64,000 nt of DNA, taken from positions 212,353,332 to 212,417,331 of the forward strand of contig NC_133334.1 in NCBI RefSeq assembly GCF_042186555.1, given 5' to 3'. A program made the position numbers and the translations under genes. The stretch comes from Aquarana catesbeiana. Taxonomy: Eukaryota > Chordata > Amphibia > Anura > Ranidae. The notes beneath the pieces are model-generated. The model was not told where the DNA came from, did not search any database, and saw only the letters and a program-made list of their open reading frames with translations. Each line of letters starts with the position of its first letter. Position 1 is the stretch's first letter. Below, one piece after another: positions 33,607 to 44,639 of this stretch.

Positions 33607-36600
33607 GAGTTACTTGTAAAACTACACGATTGTGAAAAACGTCACAAACACCATCCAGACAGGGCCACAGAGGCAGAAGTAACCGAGAGCAAATCAGAGA
33701 GCATTCTCTGTTTCACGCTAAGAATAACCTCTTGAGGATACACAGAACCTTTTACGAGTTCGGAGATAAGTGCAGCAGAACACTCGCAAACGCCATACGG
33801 ACCCAACGCAACCTCTCGTACATCACCGCCTTATCTTCCTCCACAGGATCCAAGGTTCACAATTCCGCAGAAATGGCTGAGTCTTTCAGGCTATTCTATG
33901 AAGCCCTGTACAATTTACATTCCTCTCCCTCGGGGGAACGGAACCAAAATAGTATAGAGGCGTATCTTGCAGTGGCGAAACTACCTTGCCTCAACGAAGA
34001 GGAGATAGACTTGCTCTCACAGCCTATTACCCCAGATGAGCTCACAAAGGCTTTAGCCAGCACCCCGACGGGGAAAGCGCCAGGCCCCGATGGTTTCACC
34101 ATCACCTATTATAAGACCTTCCAAACTCAACTGGCAGCTCACTTCGTTAATGCTTTCAATGCTATATTGGATAATCACGCCATACCTACAGATATCCTGC
34201 AAGCCAGTATATCTGTCATCCCTAAGCCTGAAAAAGACCCGCTGATGTGCGCGAGTTACAGGCCTATCTCCCTTCTTAATTGTGATCTGAAGCTATTCAC
34301 AAAAATCCTGGCTGAGAGAATAGGTGCAGTTTTCCAACGCATAATCCCTCTAGACCAAACAGGCTTTATCCGTAACAGAGAGGCTCGAGATAATACCATC
34401 AGGACGATAAATGTGGTGGCTAGGGCTAAACGCCTCAACATCCCATTCATTCTGTTATCTACGGACGCCGAAAAGGCGTTTGACAGGGTAAATTGGACTT
34501 TCCTCTTGGCCACCCTGCGACGCCTTGGCATGTCGGCTCCCATGTTATCCTGGATTTCTGCCATATATTCTTCTCCCACAGCAACAGTTCGGGTAAATGG
34601 GATTACTTCTAGCCCCTTTAAGATAAGGTACGAGGCAGGGATGTCCACTTTCCCCACTCCTTTTTATAATTTCACTAGAGCCCTTATTACAACATATAAG
34701 GCTTAACCCGAACATCAGGGGACTTGAGACGAGCACTTATCACCATAAAATTGCCGCGTATGCGGACGACCTGTTATTCTACATTTCAGATCCTCATACG
34801 TCTCTCCCAAACTTACTATCGGCAATACATAAATACGGGGAATTATCGGATTTCAAAATTAACCTCCAAAAGTCAGAGGCGCTAAACATCACTCTTACCC
34901 CTAGTTCCCGGGCCTCCATTAGCGGCAATTTCCCCTTCCGGTGGTCTTCTCAGGCCATCAAATATCTAGGCACAAAAATCCCCTCTGATCTACACCTCAT
35001 TTATCAAGTCAGCTTTCAACCACTCCTGAGTGTGTTCTCCTCAGACCTAGACAGATGGAGGGGCCTGGCGGTCTCCTGGTTCGGTAGATAAAATGAACAT
35101 CATGCCGAGACTGCTCTACCTCCTCCAGGCATTGCCTGTTAAGATACCACAGGACTTCTTCCGTAAGTTACGCTCAGTATTTGTCAGATATGTCTGGCAG
35201 GGCAAACCACCGAGGCTCAAGAGATCCCTATTACAAAGACCAAAACTGAGAGGTGGCGTTGGCCTCCCTGACCCAGCTCTTTATTACACAGCAGTCCACA
35301 TGAACAGAATTGTAGACTGGTGCAGGCACTCATCACATAAGCTGTAGATTGGATTAGAACAGGAAACAATTCCGTTTCCCATTGAGGGTCTACCCTGGAG
35401 TGGAACCCACTCTTCCAGATTTTTACCTTCCCACCCATTGCTTAATACCACCTTGGAGGAACTCCGTAGATACTCCAGAGTGGCGGAGACGCCCAATTTT
35501 CCTTCCCCAATGACACCCATAATTGGACATCTGGATTTCAACCCAGGCCTCTCCGATAGGTCCTTTCGGCTACACTCGGATCGGAGACTAGTTAGAGCCT
35601 CCTCTTTTTGTGGGCCTACAGGTTGGAATGACCCATCTAACATATACCCTAGTTTTAATACCTCCATATTGGGCAGATGGAAGATCCTACAATTGTCACA
35701 CTTCCTCAGATCCCTTCCAGAGGTCAGGGGTTTCTGCAGACAACCTACACCCTTTGAGGAGTTGTGCATGGGCGAGGAGCCAATTCGGAAATCTCTCTCT
35801 CATTCTTACAACATTTTACTGACCCATATGTCCCAACAGGATCCCCCCATACTTAGGGAAGTGGGAGAGAGACCTAAACATCACGTTTACAGAAGACCAA
35901 AAGACCCGAATCCTCTTCTTTGCACATAAATCCTCTCTATGTAGCAAATACCAAGAAGTTACCTTCAAAATCCTGACACGATGGTACAGGACCCCTTGGG
36001 TGCTGGCATCCATCTTCCCGGGGCACAGTCCCCTATGTTGGAGATGTGGCACACAAAATGGCACATTAATCCACATCTTCTGGGAATGTGCGGCCTTGAC
36101 TCCTTTCTGGAGACAGGTTTTGGAAATCATTCACAAGCTCACTGATGTGGCTCTCCAGAACAATCCAGCGGCAGTACTCCTGAATCTGACTCCGATGTCT
36201 AGTAAGCGGTATCGCAAATCTTTGCTGAAACACCTCTTGAACGCGGCTAGGGCGTGTATTCCCAGCATGTGGAAGCAACAGTCCACTCCAACAGTGACAC
36301 AATGGTTTAGCAGGGTCTGTGATATTCAGCAAATGGAGAGCCTCACAGCTGCTCTCAGGGAAAAAGAGGAGGAACATGGCACTCGCTGGACACATTGGAA
36401 TGTGTTCCGCTTTTCAGATGAATACAACTTGTACACATAGGTGCCCGTTCCCTAGATGCTTCGGGGCTGCTGGTCGTCAGCCTCGCCGGAACCCTATGCC
36501 TACCCCTCCTTCCTTCTTGCTTTTCCACTTCTGTTTCCCCTTATTTCTATTCCATTTCTCCTTCTTTGGCACTACTAGTGTCCTTTGCCCCTTTTCCCCA

Positions 36601-37095
36601 TCAGTAAAGGAGGAAGGGGGTAAAAAAAAAAAACCCCGGATTGCAGTATCCCATATTGGTGCCACTCCTATGTTTGTAGGATTGAACACCATAATTTTTA
36701 TATAATGCAATACATAGACTTAATTCACTAAAAGATGTCAGAGCGTTACTCAGACAACAGGGATAGACTGGTGTGACCCCCCGGGAGGTCACATAGTTAG
36801 TTACAATATGTGGTTGGAGCACCCTCATTTGAGTTATGCTTAGTTTCAGCTTATTACTTAATTTCGGATAGAGGGCACCAATGGATAAATCAAGCTGGAA
36901 CCGTTAACCTACAATTACCTGCCTCAATAATACATTTCAAAGGAACAATGCCTGCTGTTAAACAAATATATACTTGAATTTCTTTTATTTTTTTGTGTGT
37001 AAAAAATACTAACAGAAACAGGTGACTGTCATATTGTATTGTTGAATTTTATGTATAATCTGTATTCCCTAAATAAAGTTCTAAAAAAAAAAAAA
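33607..37095 (+). mobile_element. 5'-truncated L1/Tx1-like LINE, plus strand, with poly(A) tail
   Basis: Starts inside ORF2 and ends with AATAAA at 37072-37077 and an A run at 37082-37096. The tail abuts the second half of MITE R2, so the LINE inserted into that MITE. Candidate short target duplication: 'agtcagtagc' on the left and 'agtcgctac' on the right, imperfect. The 5' boundary is approximate. Confidence 0.85.
33690..36440 (+). pseudogene. LINE ORF2 relic (RT and C-terminal region)
   Basis: The open frame runs upstream of 33732 and to 34706. It contains the RT fingers and palm: 'GKAPGPDGF' (near 34072), 'YRPISLLN' (near 34258), 'LDQTGFI' (near 34350) and 'TDAEKAFDRV' (near 34460). A frameshift follows near 34640-34700, where the conserved GxxQG-type turn should be. 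The catalytic 'YADD' is at 34759-34770 in another frame. Later frames hold the thumb (35093-35347) and the C-terminal 'CWRCGTQNGTLIHIFWEC' cluster near 36035. It is the same type of element as 27871-30310 but a different lineage by sequence. Confidence 0.85.
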
Positions 37096-37535
37096 AAGTC
37101 GCTACAAAAAGTGTAGTTGCTGACTTTTAATAAACACACACTCACCTGTCCCACGGTCCAGCGATGCGGCCACCCGGAGTCTCGCTCCTCTCCCCCCTCT
37201 TCTTCGCCGTGCCGTCATAGCCACTGTGGGCACCCAGCCATGACAGCTTTTGGCTTCACGGCCGGTCACGCACTGCACATGCGCGAGTCGTGCTGCCCTC
37301 TGCTAGTGGCCAGGCAATCTTCTGGGACCTGTCACGTGTCCCAGAAGATTGCAGACAGGGAGGGGCCGCTTAGGGGGAGAGGAGGAGTCACCTAGGCGGC
37401 CAAGAGCAGGAAGGAGGAAGTGGGACAGGAAGTACCCACTCCCCCCCAAAAAAATGACATGCCAAATGTGGCATGTAAGGGGGCGAGGAGTGCTTAAAGC
37501 GGAAACTCCACTTTTGGGTGGAACTCCGCTTTAAC
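37096..37535 (+). mobile_element. MITE R2, right part of a split copy
   Basis: Resumes with 'gtagttgctgacttttaata', passes through the GC-rich body and ends 'gggtggaactccgctttaa', complementing the left end at 33557. Together the two parts match the family copy at 10874-11335. Confidence 0.65.
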
Positions 37536-37778
37536 ATGCATGTGTTTTTTGCTTTCCTTGCTCTTTTCCAAGTCCTGTTTTGTTGACCAATAAAATTTGT
37601 AGCAAATTGTTACGTTTTATGTGTTTTGTTAATAATTTGTTTTGCAGATGCATGCTCAATCCAAGTAATGCATTTTACACTCCCCCCCAAACAAGTTTCA
37701 TGCAACAGATTTCCCAGCTGCAGCTTAACTAGGCCTGGCATGGCAAAAAAAAAAAAAAAGGTGTGATTTGTCTAAAAG

Positions 37779-37859
37779 CTACTTTCCTGATGCCTTCATG
37801 GTAGCATATGCATGGATTGTGCGTATGCTGCCATGGATAGGAACCAGGAAAGGAAAGTT
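37779..37859. repeat. Hairpin related to the terminal modules near 43.8-44.05 kb
   Basis: 'gtatgctgccatggatagg' followed by 'aaccaggaaaggaaagtt' (37823-37859) is close to sequence at 44000-44040, in the same direction. An inverted arm precedes it (37779-37811). Confidence 0.6.
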
Positions 37860-37894
37860 GCAGAGAGGTAAGTATTCAATTTTCCATTTTAGCG

Positions 37895-38078
37895 CAGTGG
37901 TTCTCAGCTTCAGTCCTCAAGTACCCCTGACAAGACATGTTATGGGAATTTATCTTAGTTAAATAGCTGTCCAAAATACCAAGCCATTGACTGTGATTTA
38001 AAGAACCTGTGCAAGATTAAGGTAAACCTGCAAACATGGCCTGTTGAGGGTACTTGAGGACAGGGTTGAGAACCACTG
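37895..38078. mobile_element. hAT-type MITE with 'cagtggttctca' ends
   Basis: 184 bp bounded by 'cagtggttctcag' and 'ttgagaaccactg'. The termini match a widespread vertebrate hAT MITE type. Outer octamers are only weakly alike, so the target duplication is worn. Inside, 'gtcctcaagtaccc' and 'gggtacttgaggac' extend the inverted arms. Confidence 0.75.
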
Positions 38079-38171
38079 ATTTAAAACACTGAGCTAAAAT
38101 CTAGCTCAAGACAATCCTATTCTGATTGGGGGCCTTTGAGGGAAACCAAGTGAGTGTTTCTGAAAATTGGC

Positions 38172-38693
38172 TTCACTTCCTGTCACATAGCCAAACAGGA
38201 AGTGAGGGTAAAACCCTACCAATGTCTTTCCTTGGGGACACACACAGGTCAATCTAACTAGTATCCCCATTAGGCAAATTGCACTCTAGCACTTTGTTGT
38301 GTACACCCCAAATTATTTGGTATTTTTGGGTTTATTAAAGGCAAATCCACTCTGCAATACAAGTGTACTCGCTGTAAATCTGAGGGGAAGCACTGGTGAT
38401 TTTATCATCCAATCATGTAGAAGCAAAGATGCTGTTTTTTATTTTCCTTGCATGTCCCCATTGGATCTCCAGCAACTGCACTTCCAAGTGCACTTGTAGT
38501 GCAAAGTGGAGTTGCCTTTAGTAAATAAACCCCAAAGTCCAAGATAACTAATAATTTGGGGTGTACACAGCAAAATGCTAGAGTGCAATTTACCTAATGT
38601 GGAAACTATTTAGATTGACCTGTGTGTCCCCAAGGAAAGACATTGGTAGGGGTTTAACCCAACTTCCTGTTTGGCTATGTGACAGGAAGTGAA
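38172..38693. mobile_element. Large fold-back element with a second fold-back in its loop
   Basis: Outer arms of about 150 bp (38172-38325 and 38546-38693) are inverted copies, with landmarks 'aggtcaatctaa'/'ttagattgacct' and 'gtgtacaccccaaatt'/'aatttggggtgtacac'. The loop is occupied by another inverted-repeat element at 38330-38535 whose family recurs at 40380-40625. Confidence 0.8.
38330..38535. mobile_element. Fold-back MITE with 'aaaggcaaatccac' ends, nested
   Basis: Ends 'ttattaaaggcaaatccac' and '..ggagttgcctttagtaaata' form an inverted pair. The interior includes 'gcacttccaagtgcac'. It sits in the loop of 38172-38693. Confidence 0.75.
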
Positions 38694-39382
38694 TAAATGT
38701 GAAGGAGAAACTAGCAAAATTTGGGAGGTCTCTTCACCCTATCAGGGGTGCAGACATCCCAAAAAAACTGACAAGACTTCTAATCATCTGCACTCTATCC
38801 CCAAGCAAAAATAAGAAAGGATTTCATTTAGTTTAACTTTGCAAAGACACATTCCTAAGTTCAACTGTGATGCATGTCAATATCCCATTTAGACCTTGTT
38901 TAATAGAAAACACCAGTTGCCTTTCACTATAAACATTTATTAGTCCAGTCCTGGAAATCTGCATCTGCTTTCCTATTAATTTCCATAAAAATTGGGTTCC
39001 TGCAGATAGATGCGCGACCGCTGTGTATGTGAGATGCACAACTGCTGTGTGTGCAGAGATATGTACCCGTGGCACATATCCGGAAGCGGTGGCCAGCACA
39101 CAGGAATGACATCACGCCCTCCGGGAAGTTGCTTGTACTGCTTCTAATTTCTTCCCACCACCATGCCTCGCTCACTGTTCTCTGAGGAAGAGATGATCCC
39201 TATTTGCAAATTAAGATAATTTTTTATTTATTTTTACATGGGGTGGTGTTTGTGTGGGTCATGTGTGTATGTCTAAATGATTTAGCCTCAAAACACACAC
39301 CTACTTCCTGTGTACAGATTCACTTCCAGGCCAATGTATATTGCTTCCTGCTTCAGTGTGTGTGTGTGTGTAAATGTGTGTG
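38694..39382. other. No recognised feature
   Basis: Unique-looking sequence leading to GT-rich DNA near 39355. Nothing supportable. Confidence 0.45.

Positions 39383-39479
<97 letters not shown>
39383..39479. repeat. (ATCT)n microsatellite, about 24 uninterrupted units
   Basis: A pure tetranucleotide tract of 97 bp, preceded by GT-rich sequence. Confidence 0.97.
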
Positions 39480-40379
39480 GATATAGGTTCTTGTGTCCAC
39501 CAGCAGAGAGAAGTTGGGTAGATGCCACACTCCCAATTCTGGAGACATAATAATGGTCTAGCAGCATGTCTTGAAAAAAAGTGTTTTTTCATGTGCCTTG
39601 TATAATGCCCAAGAAATATCGTTAGGAAAATACAAGTGGGTCATGGCACATCTACATTCCAAATTTGTCACTTAAGATGGTCATGCACTATGCAATCTGA
39701 TTGGCCTATCTTTGTACAAAACTCGATATTTAGGCAAAATAGGTAATAGGAAGACATACTTGAACAATTAATTCAAAATATAGGAAATCAAACAGGCTCT
39801 TGCAGTAAATCTAATTTATTTAAGATCTAACTGATTGCAGTGCATGGTCACCTTTAAAGATCAAGGTCTGAAAATATTAATTTATTGGGTTTAGAAACAC
39901 TTCTCTGTTTTTTGTAATGTATTGAAAGATTTGGGTAAAAAAAGAAAAAACACATTTCAAAGATATATTAGAAGTGATAGGAATGAGCTTAGCATCAACA
40001 GGGTTAATCAACTGAGAACACCTACTAATTGTCTAACAAGACACATCCAATGAGATGAAATTAACCAATTGTATTGGGCGTGCGCTATTATCAATGAGAA
40101 AATCACAGTTACCCTAGTGCCAGTTGCAGTTTACATATGCGGGTATTTATTATTGTTATTTGTGCTTCAATGTGCGCCGGTTCGCATGTTCAAATAATGA
40201 CTTTTCCGGCGAACCAATTAATGTATGAACTGGTGCAGTGCCTTCTTCTTAGTAAATCACCCCCAAGGTTCTTCACATTCACCAACTCTCAAATCCCTAA
40301 ATGCCGACCATGCGAGGTCATCCCATTACCAGCCAACTGGTCTGCAAAAGCTGTTTTAGAGTTTATGCAGCAGACAGAG
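39480..40379. other. No gene; probable worn MITE at about 40055-40255
   Basis: The part ending 'ttagtaaatcaccccc' near 40262 resembles the complement of 'ggggctgatttac' at 27329, so a decayed fold-back family member is likely. The rest is unassigned. Confidence 0.4.
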
Positions 40380-40625
40380 GGGGTTATTTATGAAAGGCAA
40401 ATCCACTTGGAAGTGCAATCGCTGTAGATCCGACGGGGACATGCAAGAAAAATAAAAAACAGCATTTTAGAATGCACATGATTGGATGATAAAATCAGCA
40501 GAGCTTCCCCTCTTTTCTGATCTACCCTTCAGATTTACAGCGACTGCACTTCCAAGTGCACTTTGCACCTGTAGTTTGCACTTGTAGTGCAAAGTGGATT
40601 TGCCTTTCGTAAATAGGACCCAGGG
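40380..40625. mobile_element. Fold-back MITE with 'aaaggcaaatccac' ends
   Basis: Bounded by 'ttatttatgaaaggcaaatc' and 'gtggatttgcctttcgtaaa'. Internal 'ggaagtgcaa' and 'gcacttccaagtgcac' blocks match 38330-38535. Confidence 0.75.
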
Positions 40626-40914
40626 TGTCAGAGGGTTAACAGGTAAGCTGTCCTACTCAAATATGGGCAATACATAGCAGAACGAGCAACAGCAGTTCCA
40701 TTGCAGCAATTAGCTCAATCTCTTCCAGAGAAGTAAACTCTTCCTGGTCCATCCTCGAGAGAATCCTCTCACCACTCAGCAAGTATCCCTCCTAGACAGC
40801 TGGATGATGGGGGGCCATCTGAGGATACCTCAGAAGAGCTCGGCCCTTGGACTTCAACTTTTTCCTAGTTCAGCCCTATGTCCAGCCTTCAATTGAGGAT
40901 CCTTTCGACAGATG

Positions 40915-41335
40915 AATAGACCCCAACTTAAAGGAGCTTACCAAATGGCGGGTAAACGCCTGGAAGTCAGCAATTGCCTCATCTGTATCCAAAGCCCTGT
41001 GGGCATGGACCAAAAACATGGAAACAGTGATTCATCAAAATGTTCCTTGGGAAAATATAGTCAAGGCTTTGGACGAATTATGGCTCGCAGCAGAATTCAC
41101 TGGTGAGACGGCGATGCATACAATTTGTTACTTTGTAAGATCAATGTCACTACTTGTGATAGCCATATGGGTATTGTGGTAAGAACTATGGGCAGCTGAC
41201 ACTGTGTCAAAACAAAATCAGTATAAATACCCTTTTTTTGATGGTAAATCACTCTTTGTAGAAAGGTTACAGAAAGCCATTTCCAGTGTCACAGGAGGAA
41301 AGTCAGACTTGATTCTCCAGAACTGCAGAATTAGA
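40915..41335 (+). pseudogene. DIRS gag-like relic
   Basis: Frames with several stops show a run of residues including 'ALDELWLAAEFTGE' near 41075 and 'VSKQNQYKYPFFDGKSLF' near 41210-41260, then 'ISSVTGGKS' near 41285. These blocks resemble the C-terminal part of the gag-like protein of vertebrate DIRS elements. The function would be particle or RNA packaging. Assignment rests on the following RT and RNase H. Confidence 0.5.
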
Positions 41336-42565
41336 TGTACCCGGGGATTCAGGGATGCTTACTTGCATACACCCATACTACAACTGTTACGGTAGTATCT
41401 GAGATTTTCGGTCAACCAGGCCCATCTACAATTCCAGAGTCTCCCCTTTGGGCCCTGCACTTCCCTCAGAGCCCTAACTAGGGCTTGGATCACTATCCAA
41501 GCTTCTTTATGAGAACTGGGTCTTAGTTCTTATCACTAACTAGACGATATCCTCCTTTTATAAAAAGATGCAGCCCAGCTAATGGAACACAGGTGGATTC
41601 TGTGGCCTACACTATCAAGATACGGTTGGATGGTAAATCATAAAACGAGCCATCTTTTCTCCTGCCATCTCAGAAAGTGTGGGCGATCATTCAGAAAGTA
41701 AGGAGAGTGAGGACATGGTCCTACATAACAGCCTCGAGTTAGCTCAACTTAATAGGGATTTTTGTCTTTTTGTATCCAGATGGCCCCATGGACACATGGA
41801 TACCTCAGGCACCTTTTATCTAGAATTCCTGAAGCAAGGGAGCAAACCGTCTATCCCAGTCCATATATCAAACAAGTTTGATGCCCAGAGGTCTGCCCTA
41901 GTGGACAAAGAGGGAGATGCCTGTAAAGCCACGTCCATTAAGGCATGTCTTCTGGACCACAGTTACCACAGACACCAATGCAATAGGCTAGGAAGCACAT
42001 TGCAACCAGATGTTGGTTCAAGATAGATGGGTGTTCAATGAGGCAGACATCATTGCAAATATCATTGAAATCCAGGCGGCTAATCTCACATTGACAGCAT
42101 TTGCTCTCTCAGATCAAGGACAAATCAGTTCTTATTTGGATAGACAGTAGAGCCGCAATATCATACATACATCACCAAGGCGGAACCAACAACAGTTCCT
42201 TACCAAGGGAAGTGGAACCCATCTTCATTTGGGCAGAGGGGAATCTGAAGGACCTAAGAGTAGTCTATCTTCCAGCCCACTTAAACACAGACGCCGATCA
42301 CCTATCCCAAGGATTTCTGGATCCCAACAAATGGTCCCAACAACCAAAGTTATTCAGTTGGATTGTGGGCCAGTGGACCTTTCCTGAACTGCATCCTTTT
42401 GCTACAGCCAGCAATACCAAGCTGTGGAGGTTTATTTCACATCTACCTCACCTTTGGGCAGAAGCAATAGATGCCCTGTCAAGTCCTTGGGCATGCAATC
42501 CAATTGAGGCCTCCCCTGGCCTCCTACCTCGAAAATTCTCTCAAGACTTGCAATATCAACAATAA
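41336..42565 (+). pseudogene. DIRS reverse transcriptase / RNase H relic
   Basis: RT pieces: 'RDAYLHTPIL' near 41350, 'LQFQSLPFGPC' near 41430, and the catalytic 'LDDILL' near 41545, preceded by a stop. The RNase H part is best kept as a 154-codon open frame (42101-42565): 'VLIWIDSRAAISYIHHQGGT', 'LRVVYLPAHLNTDADHLSQ', and the following 'PELHPFATASNTKLWRFIS..HLWAEAIDALSSPW' block that is typical of DIRS and related retroelements. Numerous stops and at least two frameshifts interrupt it, so no activity is expected. Confidence 0.8.
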
Positions 42566-43059
42566 ACGGTGATAACAGTCCTGCCAAATTTACAGGGAGA
42601 CCCACGAATCCCTAGGGCAATATTTCTTAGTGTCCAGCCTCCGGTAAATATTCCTCTGATTCTTCTGGCTCGAGGCATCACACCCATAAGAATCCTCACA
42701 GATTTAACATTCTAAGGTGAAGGTTCAAACAGAGTCTTTAATCATTGGGATGTTCCTCCAGAGTTGTTTTAACTCTGCTCAAAGCAAAGGAGCCTTCAAT
42801 GAACGATACGTGTGACAAGGTTTGGAATAAGTTTAGATCTTTAGCGAATGGCAAAACTTCAATCCTGATGTACCTTCTTCCTCCCAACTCCTTGGCTTCC
42901 TGCAAGCAGACCCTGACTTAGGATCAGGATTAAGCAATTTGAAGGTACAGCTGGTGGCAATCTCTGCTGTGACAACAAGAGATGGGCCGAAGATCCTTTA
43001 ATAATCAAATTCTTCAAGACAGTCAAGAAGATAAGCCCACCCATTAAAACAAATCTTTC

Positions 43060-43330
43060 CCACTTGGGATCTCTATATCACTCTGGAGCTCTTATCCAAA
43101 CAATCTTTTGCCCCATCTGATTCAGCATCCTAGTGGAATCTCACTTGGAAACTATTTTTCTTTATGGTGATGGCATCGGGGTGGGGAGTATCAGAACTTC
43201 AGGCTCTGGGATCAGAAGACAATAATATTATTTTTTGTACTCGGATAGAGTGGAACTTAGAACGGTACATGGATTCATCCCTAAGTTCTCCTCTTCCTCT
43301 TCTATCTCCGAGCCTTGGGCCCTGCCAATC
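43060..43330 (+). pseudogene. Tyrosine-recombinase-like relic (DIRS)
   Basis: Near 43170-43200 a frame reads 'MASGWGVSELQALGS', matching the conserved region around the first catalytic arginine of DIRS tyrosine recombinases, except that the arginine position appears as G (usually RVSEL). Later catalytic H-x-x-R and tyrosine are not recognisable. Position after RT/RNase H supports the call. Confidence 0.6.
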
Positions 43331-43460
43331 TTTTTAGATCCAATTTTGACCTTCTTCATGAAGACGATATTACTTCGGTACTAAGACACTATCTTCAAGC
43401 TACAACTCCCTTCAAACTTTCATCTAACCTATTTGTAATACTCAAAAAAAAACAATAGAC

Positions 43461-43790
43461 AGGGGCAAAGAAGCATCATCTGGGGCCTTGCAGTATCCAT
43501 AATGCCTAGTCATGTCTGTGAATATCAGAGCTTTACAATATATCATAGGACATGTGGTTCTGCGGCAGCTGGGGAGCCATAGTTTGCAGATCCCTGCTCT
43601 AGTACAATAGTTTCATGGATAATCAAGTTGGTTAAGAAGGTGTATTATGAGACTTTACAGAGTAGTCCTGGCAGCTTTCTCATCTGTAGAAACTGGCAGA
43701 CAGACTACCAGGCCAGCATTTGCTTATTTTTAATTATTTTTCAAATAAACCTTTTACTATGCATCATCCTACCCATTTCAGCTAGTTATT
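43461..43790. other. Spacer, possibly a worn MITE end
   Basis: 'gccatagtttgcagatccct' near 43575-43595 resembles a common vertebrate hAT MITE terminus, without a visible partner. Otherwise nothing. Confidence 0.35.
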
Positions 43791-44048
43791 TGTCACAGGT
43801 ATGCTGCCATGGAGGCACCAGGAAAACAGAAAATTGTTTCATACTTATAGTAATTTTCTTTTTCTGGTGCCTATCCATGGCAGCACACAATCCCACCCTT
43901 GGTATGCTATATAACATAGAATCCTGGGAGTGCACTAATCCTTTTCTTTTATAATATTCACTGGTCCTGAGGGAGGAGCCAAGGCGGAGCTTGTCACAGG
44001 TATGCTGCCATGGATAGGCACCAGGAAAAGAAAATTACGGTAAGTATG
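43791..44048. repeat. Direct and inverted terminal-type modules, probable DIRS end
   Basis: 'tgtcacaggtatgctgccat' occurs at 43791 and again, in the same direction, at 43992. Between them an inverted copy ('tctggtgcctatccatggc') lies near 43862-43885. Mixed direct and inverted repeats are the usual terminal architecture of DIRS elements. Confidence 0.6.
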
Positions 44049-44058
44049 AAACAATTTT

Positions 44059-44630
44059 CTGTTTTTTCTTCCGTTAAAGAAACAGATCGGACGAAAAATG
44101 GATGTAAACTGACAAATGGTCAGTTTTTCAACCGCTTTTGCATTTGCAGTGGATGTAAAAAAAACTGATGAGCACGGATGAAAAAACGATGAATACTTCA
44201 TCCAGTTTGATGTGACTGAACTGATGAAATAAACGGTCCTCATGCATACCTCCCAACTTTTTGAGATGGGAACAAAGGACACCTATTAGCAAAAGCTTGT
44301 AGGCATAGGACACCCCCCCTGCTATGCCCTCTTAAAGGAGATTTATACAAGAAAAAAATTATTAGGTAAACCCACAAGTGCTTTTTTTTACCACTACTAT
44401 TCCTTTATACTGGCTTTTGGAATTTACAGATGCAGCAATTTAGAAATTGGATGGCACTGTGATAGATAAGTAGCACATTTTATATAAAACTATATAGATC
44501 AGACCAAAATGAGGGACAAAAGAGGAGGAAAGAGGGACAGAGGGACTTTGTTCCAAATCAGGGACAGTCCCTCAAAATCAGGGGCATTTGGGAGCTATGC
44601 GCATGTGTGAAAGGGGCCTTACAATTTTAC
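44059..44630. mobile_element. Fold-back repeat with a nested 'cctcccaac' MITE
   Basis: The outer unit contains inverted 'gatgtaaactga'-type motifs and ends 'gtgtgaaaggggcctt'. Inside, from about 44242 to 44605, lies an element with 'catacctcccaactttt' at the left and 'tttgggagctatg' at the right. This is an inverted pair characteristic of a common vertebrate MITE. No coding content. Confidence 0.55.
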
Positions 44631-44639
44631 TATACCCAT

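Larger units (their letters stand above)
40640..43460 (+). mobile_element. DIRS-like retrotransposon, decayed
   Basis: Three kinds of relic lie in the order expected for DIRS elements: a gag-like region (about 40900-41330), reverse transcriptase with RNase H (about 41330-42550) and a tyrosine-recombinase-like piece (about 43060-43330). DIRS elements use a tyrosine recombinase rather than a DDE integrase, so they leave no target duplication. Terminal-type modules occur at 43791-44048 and a related one at 37779-37859, so the full element may have been about 6 kb with later insertions. Confidence 0.75.

Noticed and set aside
39383..39479. Tandem array considered as CRISPR-like
   Set aside because: Pure tetranucleotide with no spacers, in a vertebrate-type context.
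26683..44630. Idea that 26683-26825 and 44059-44630 are two halves of one split element
   Set aside because: Shared 'gatgtaaactga'-type motifs are family-level; no junction or target duplication supports a split over 17 kb.
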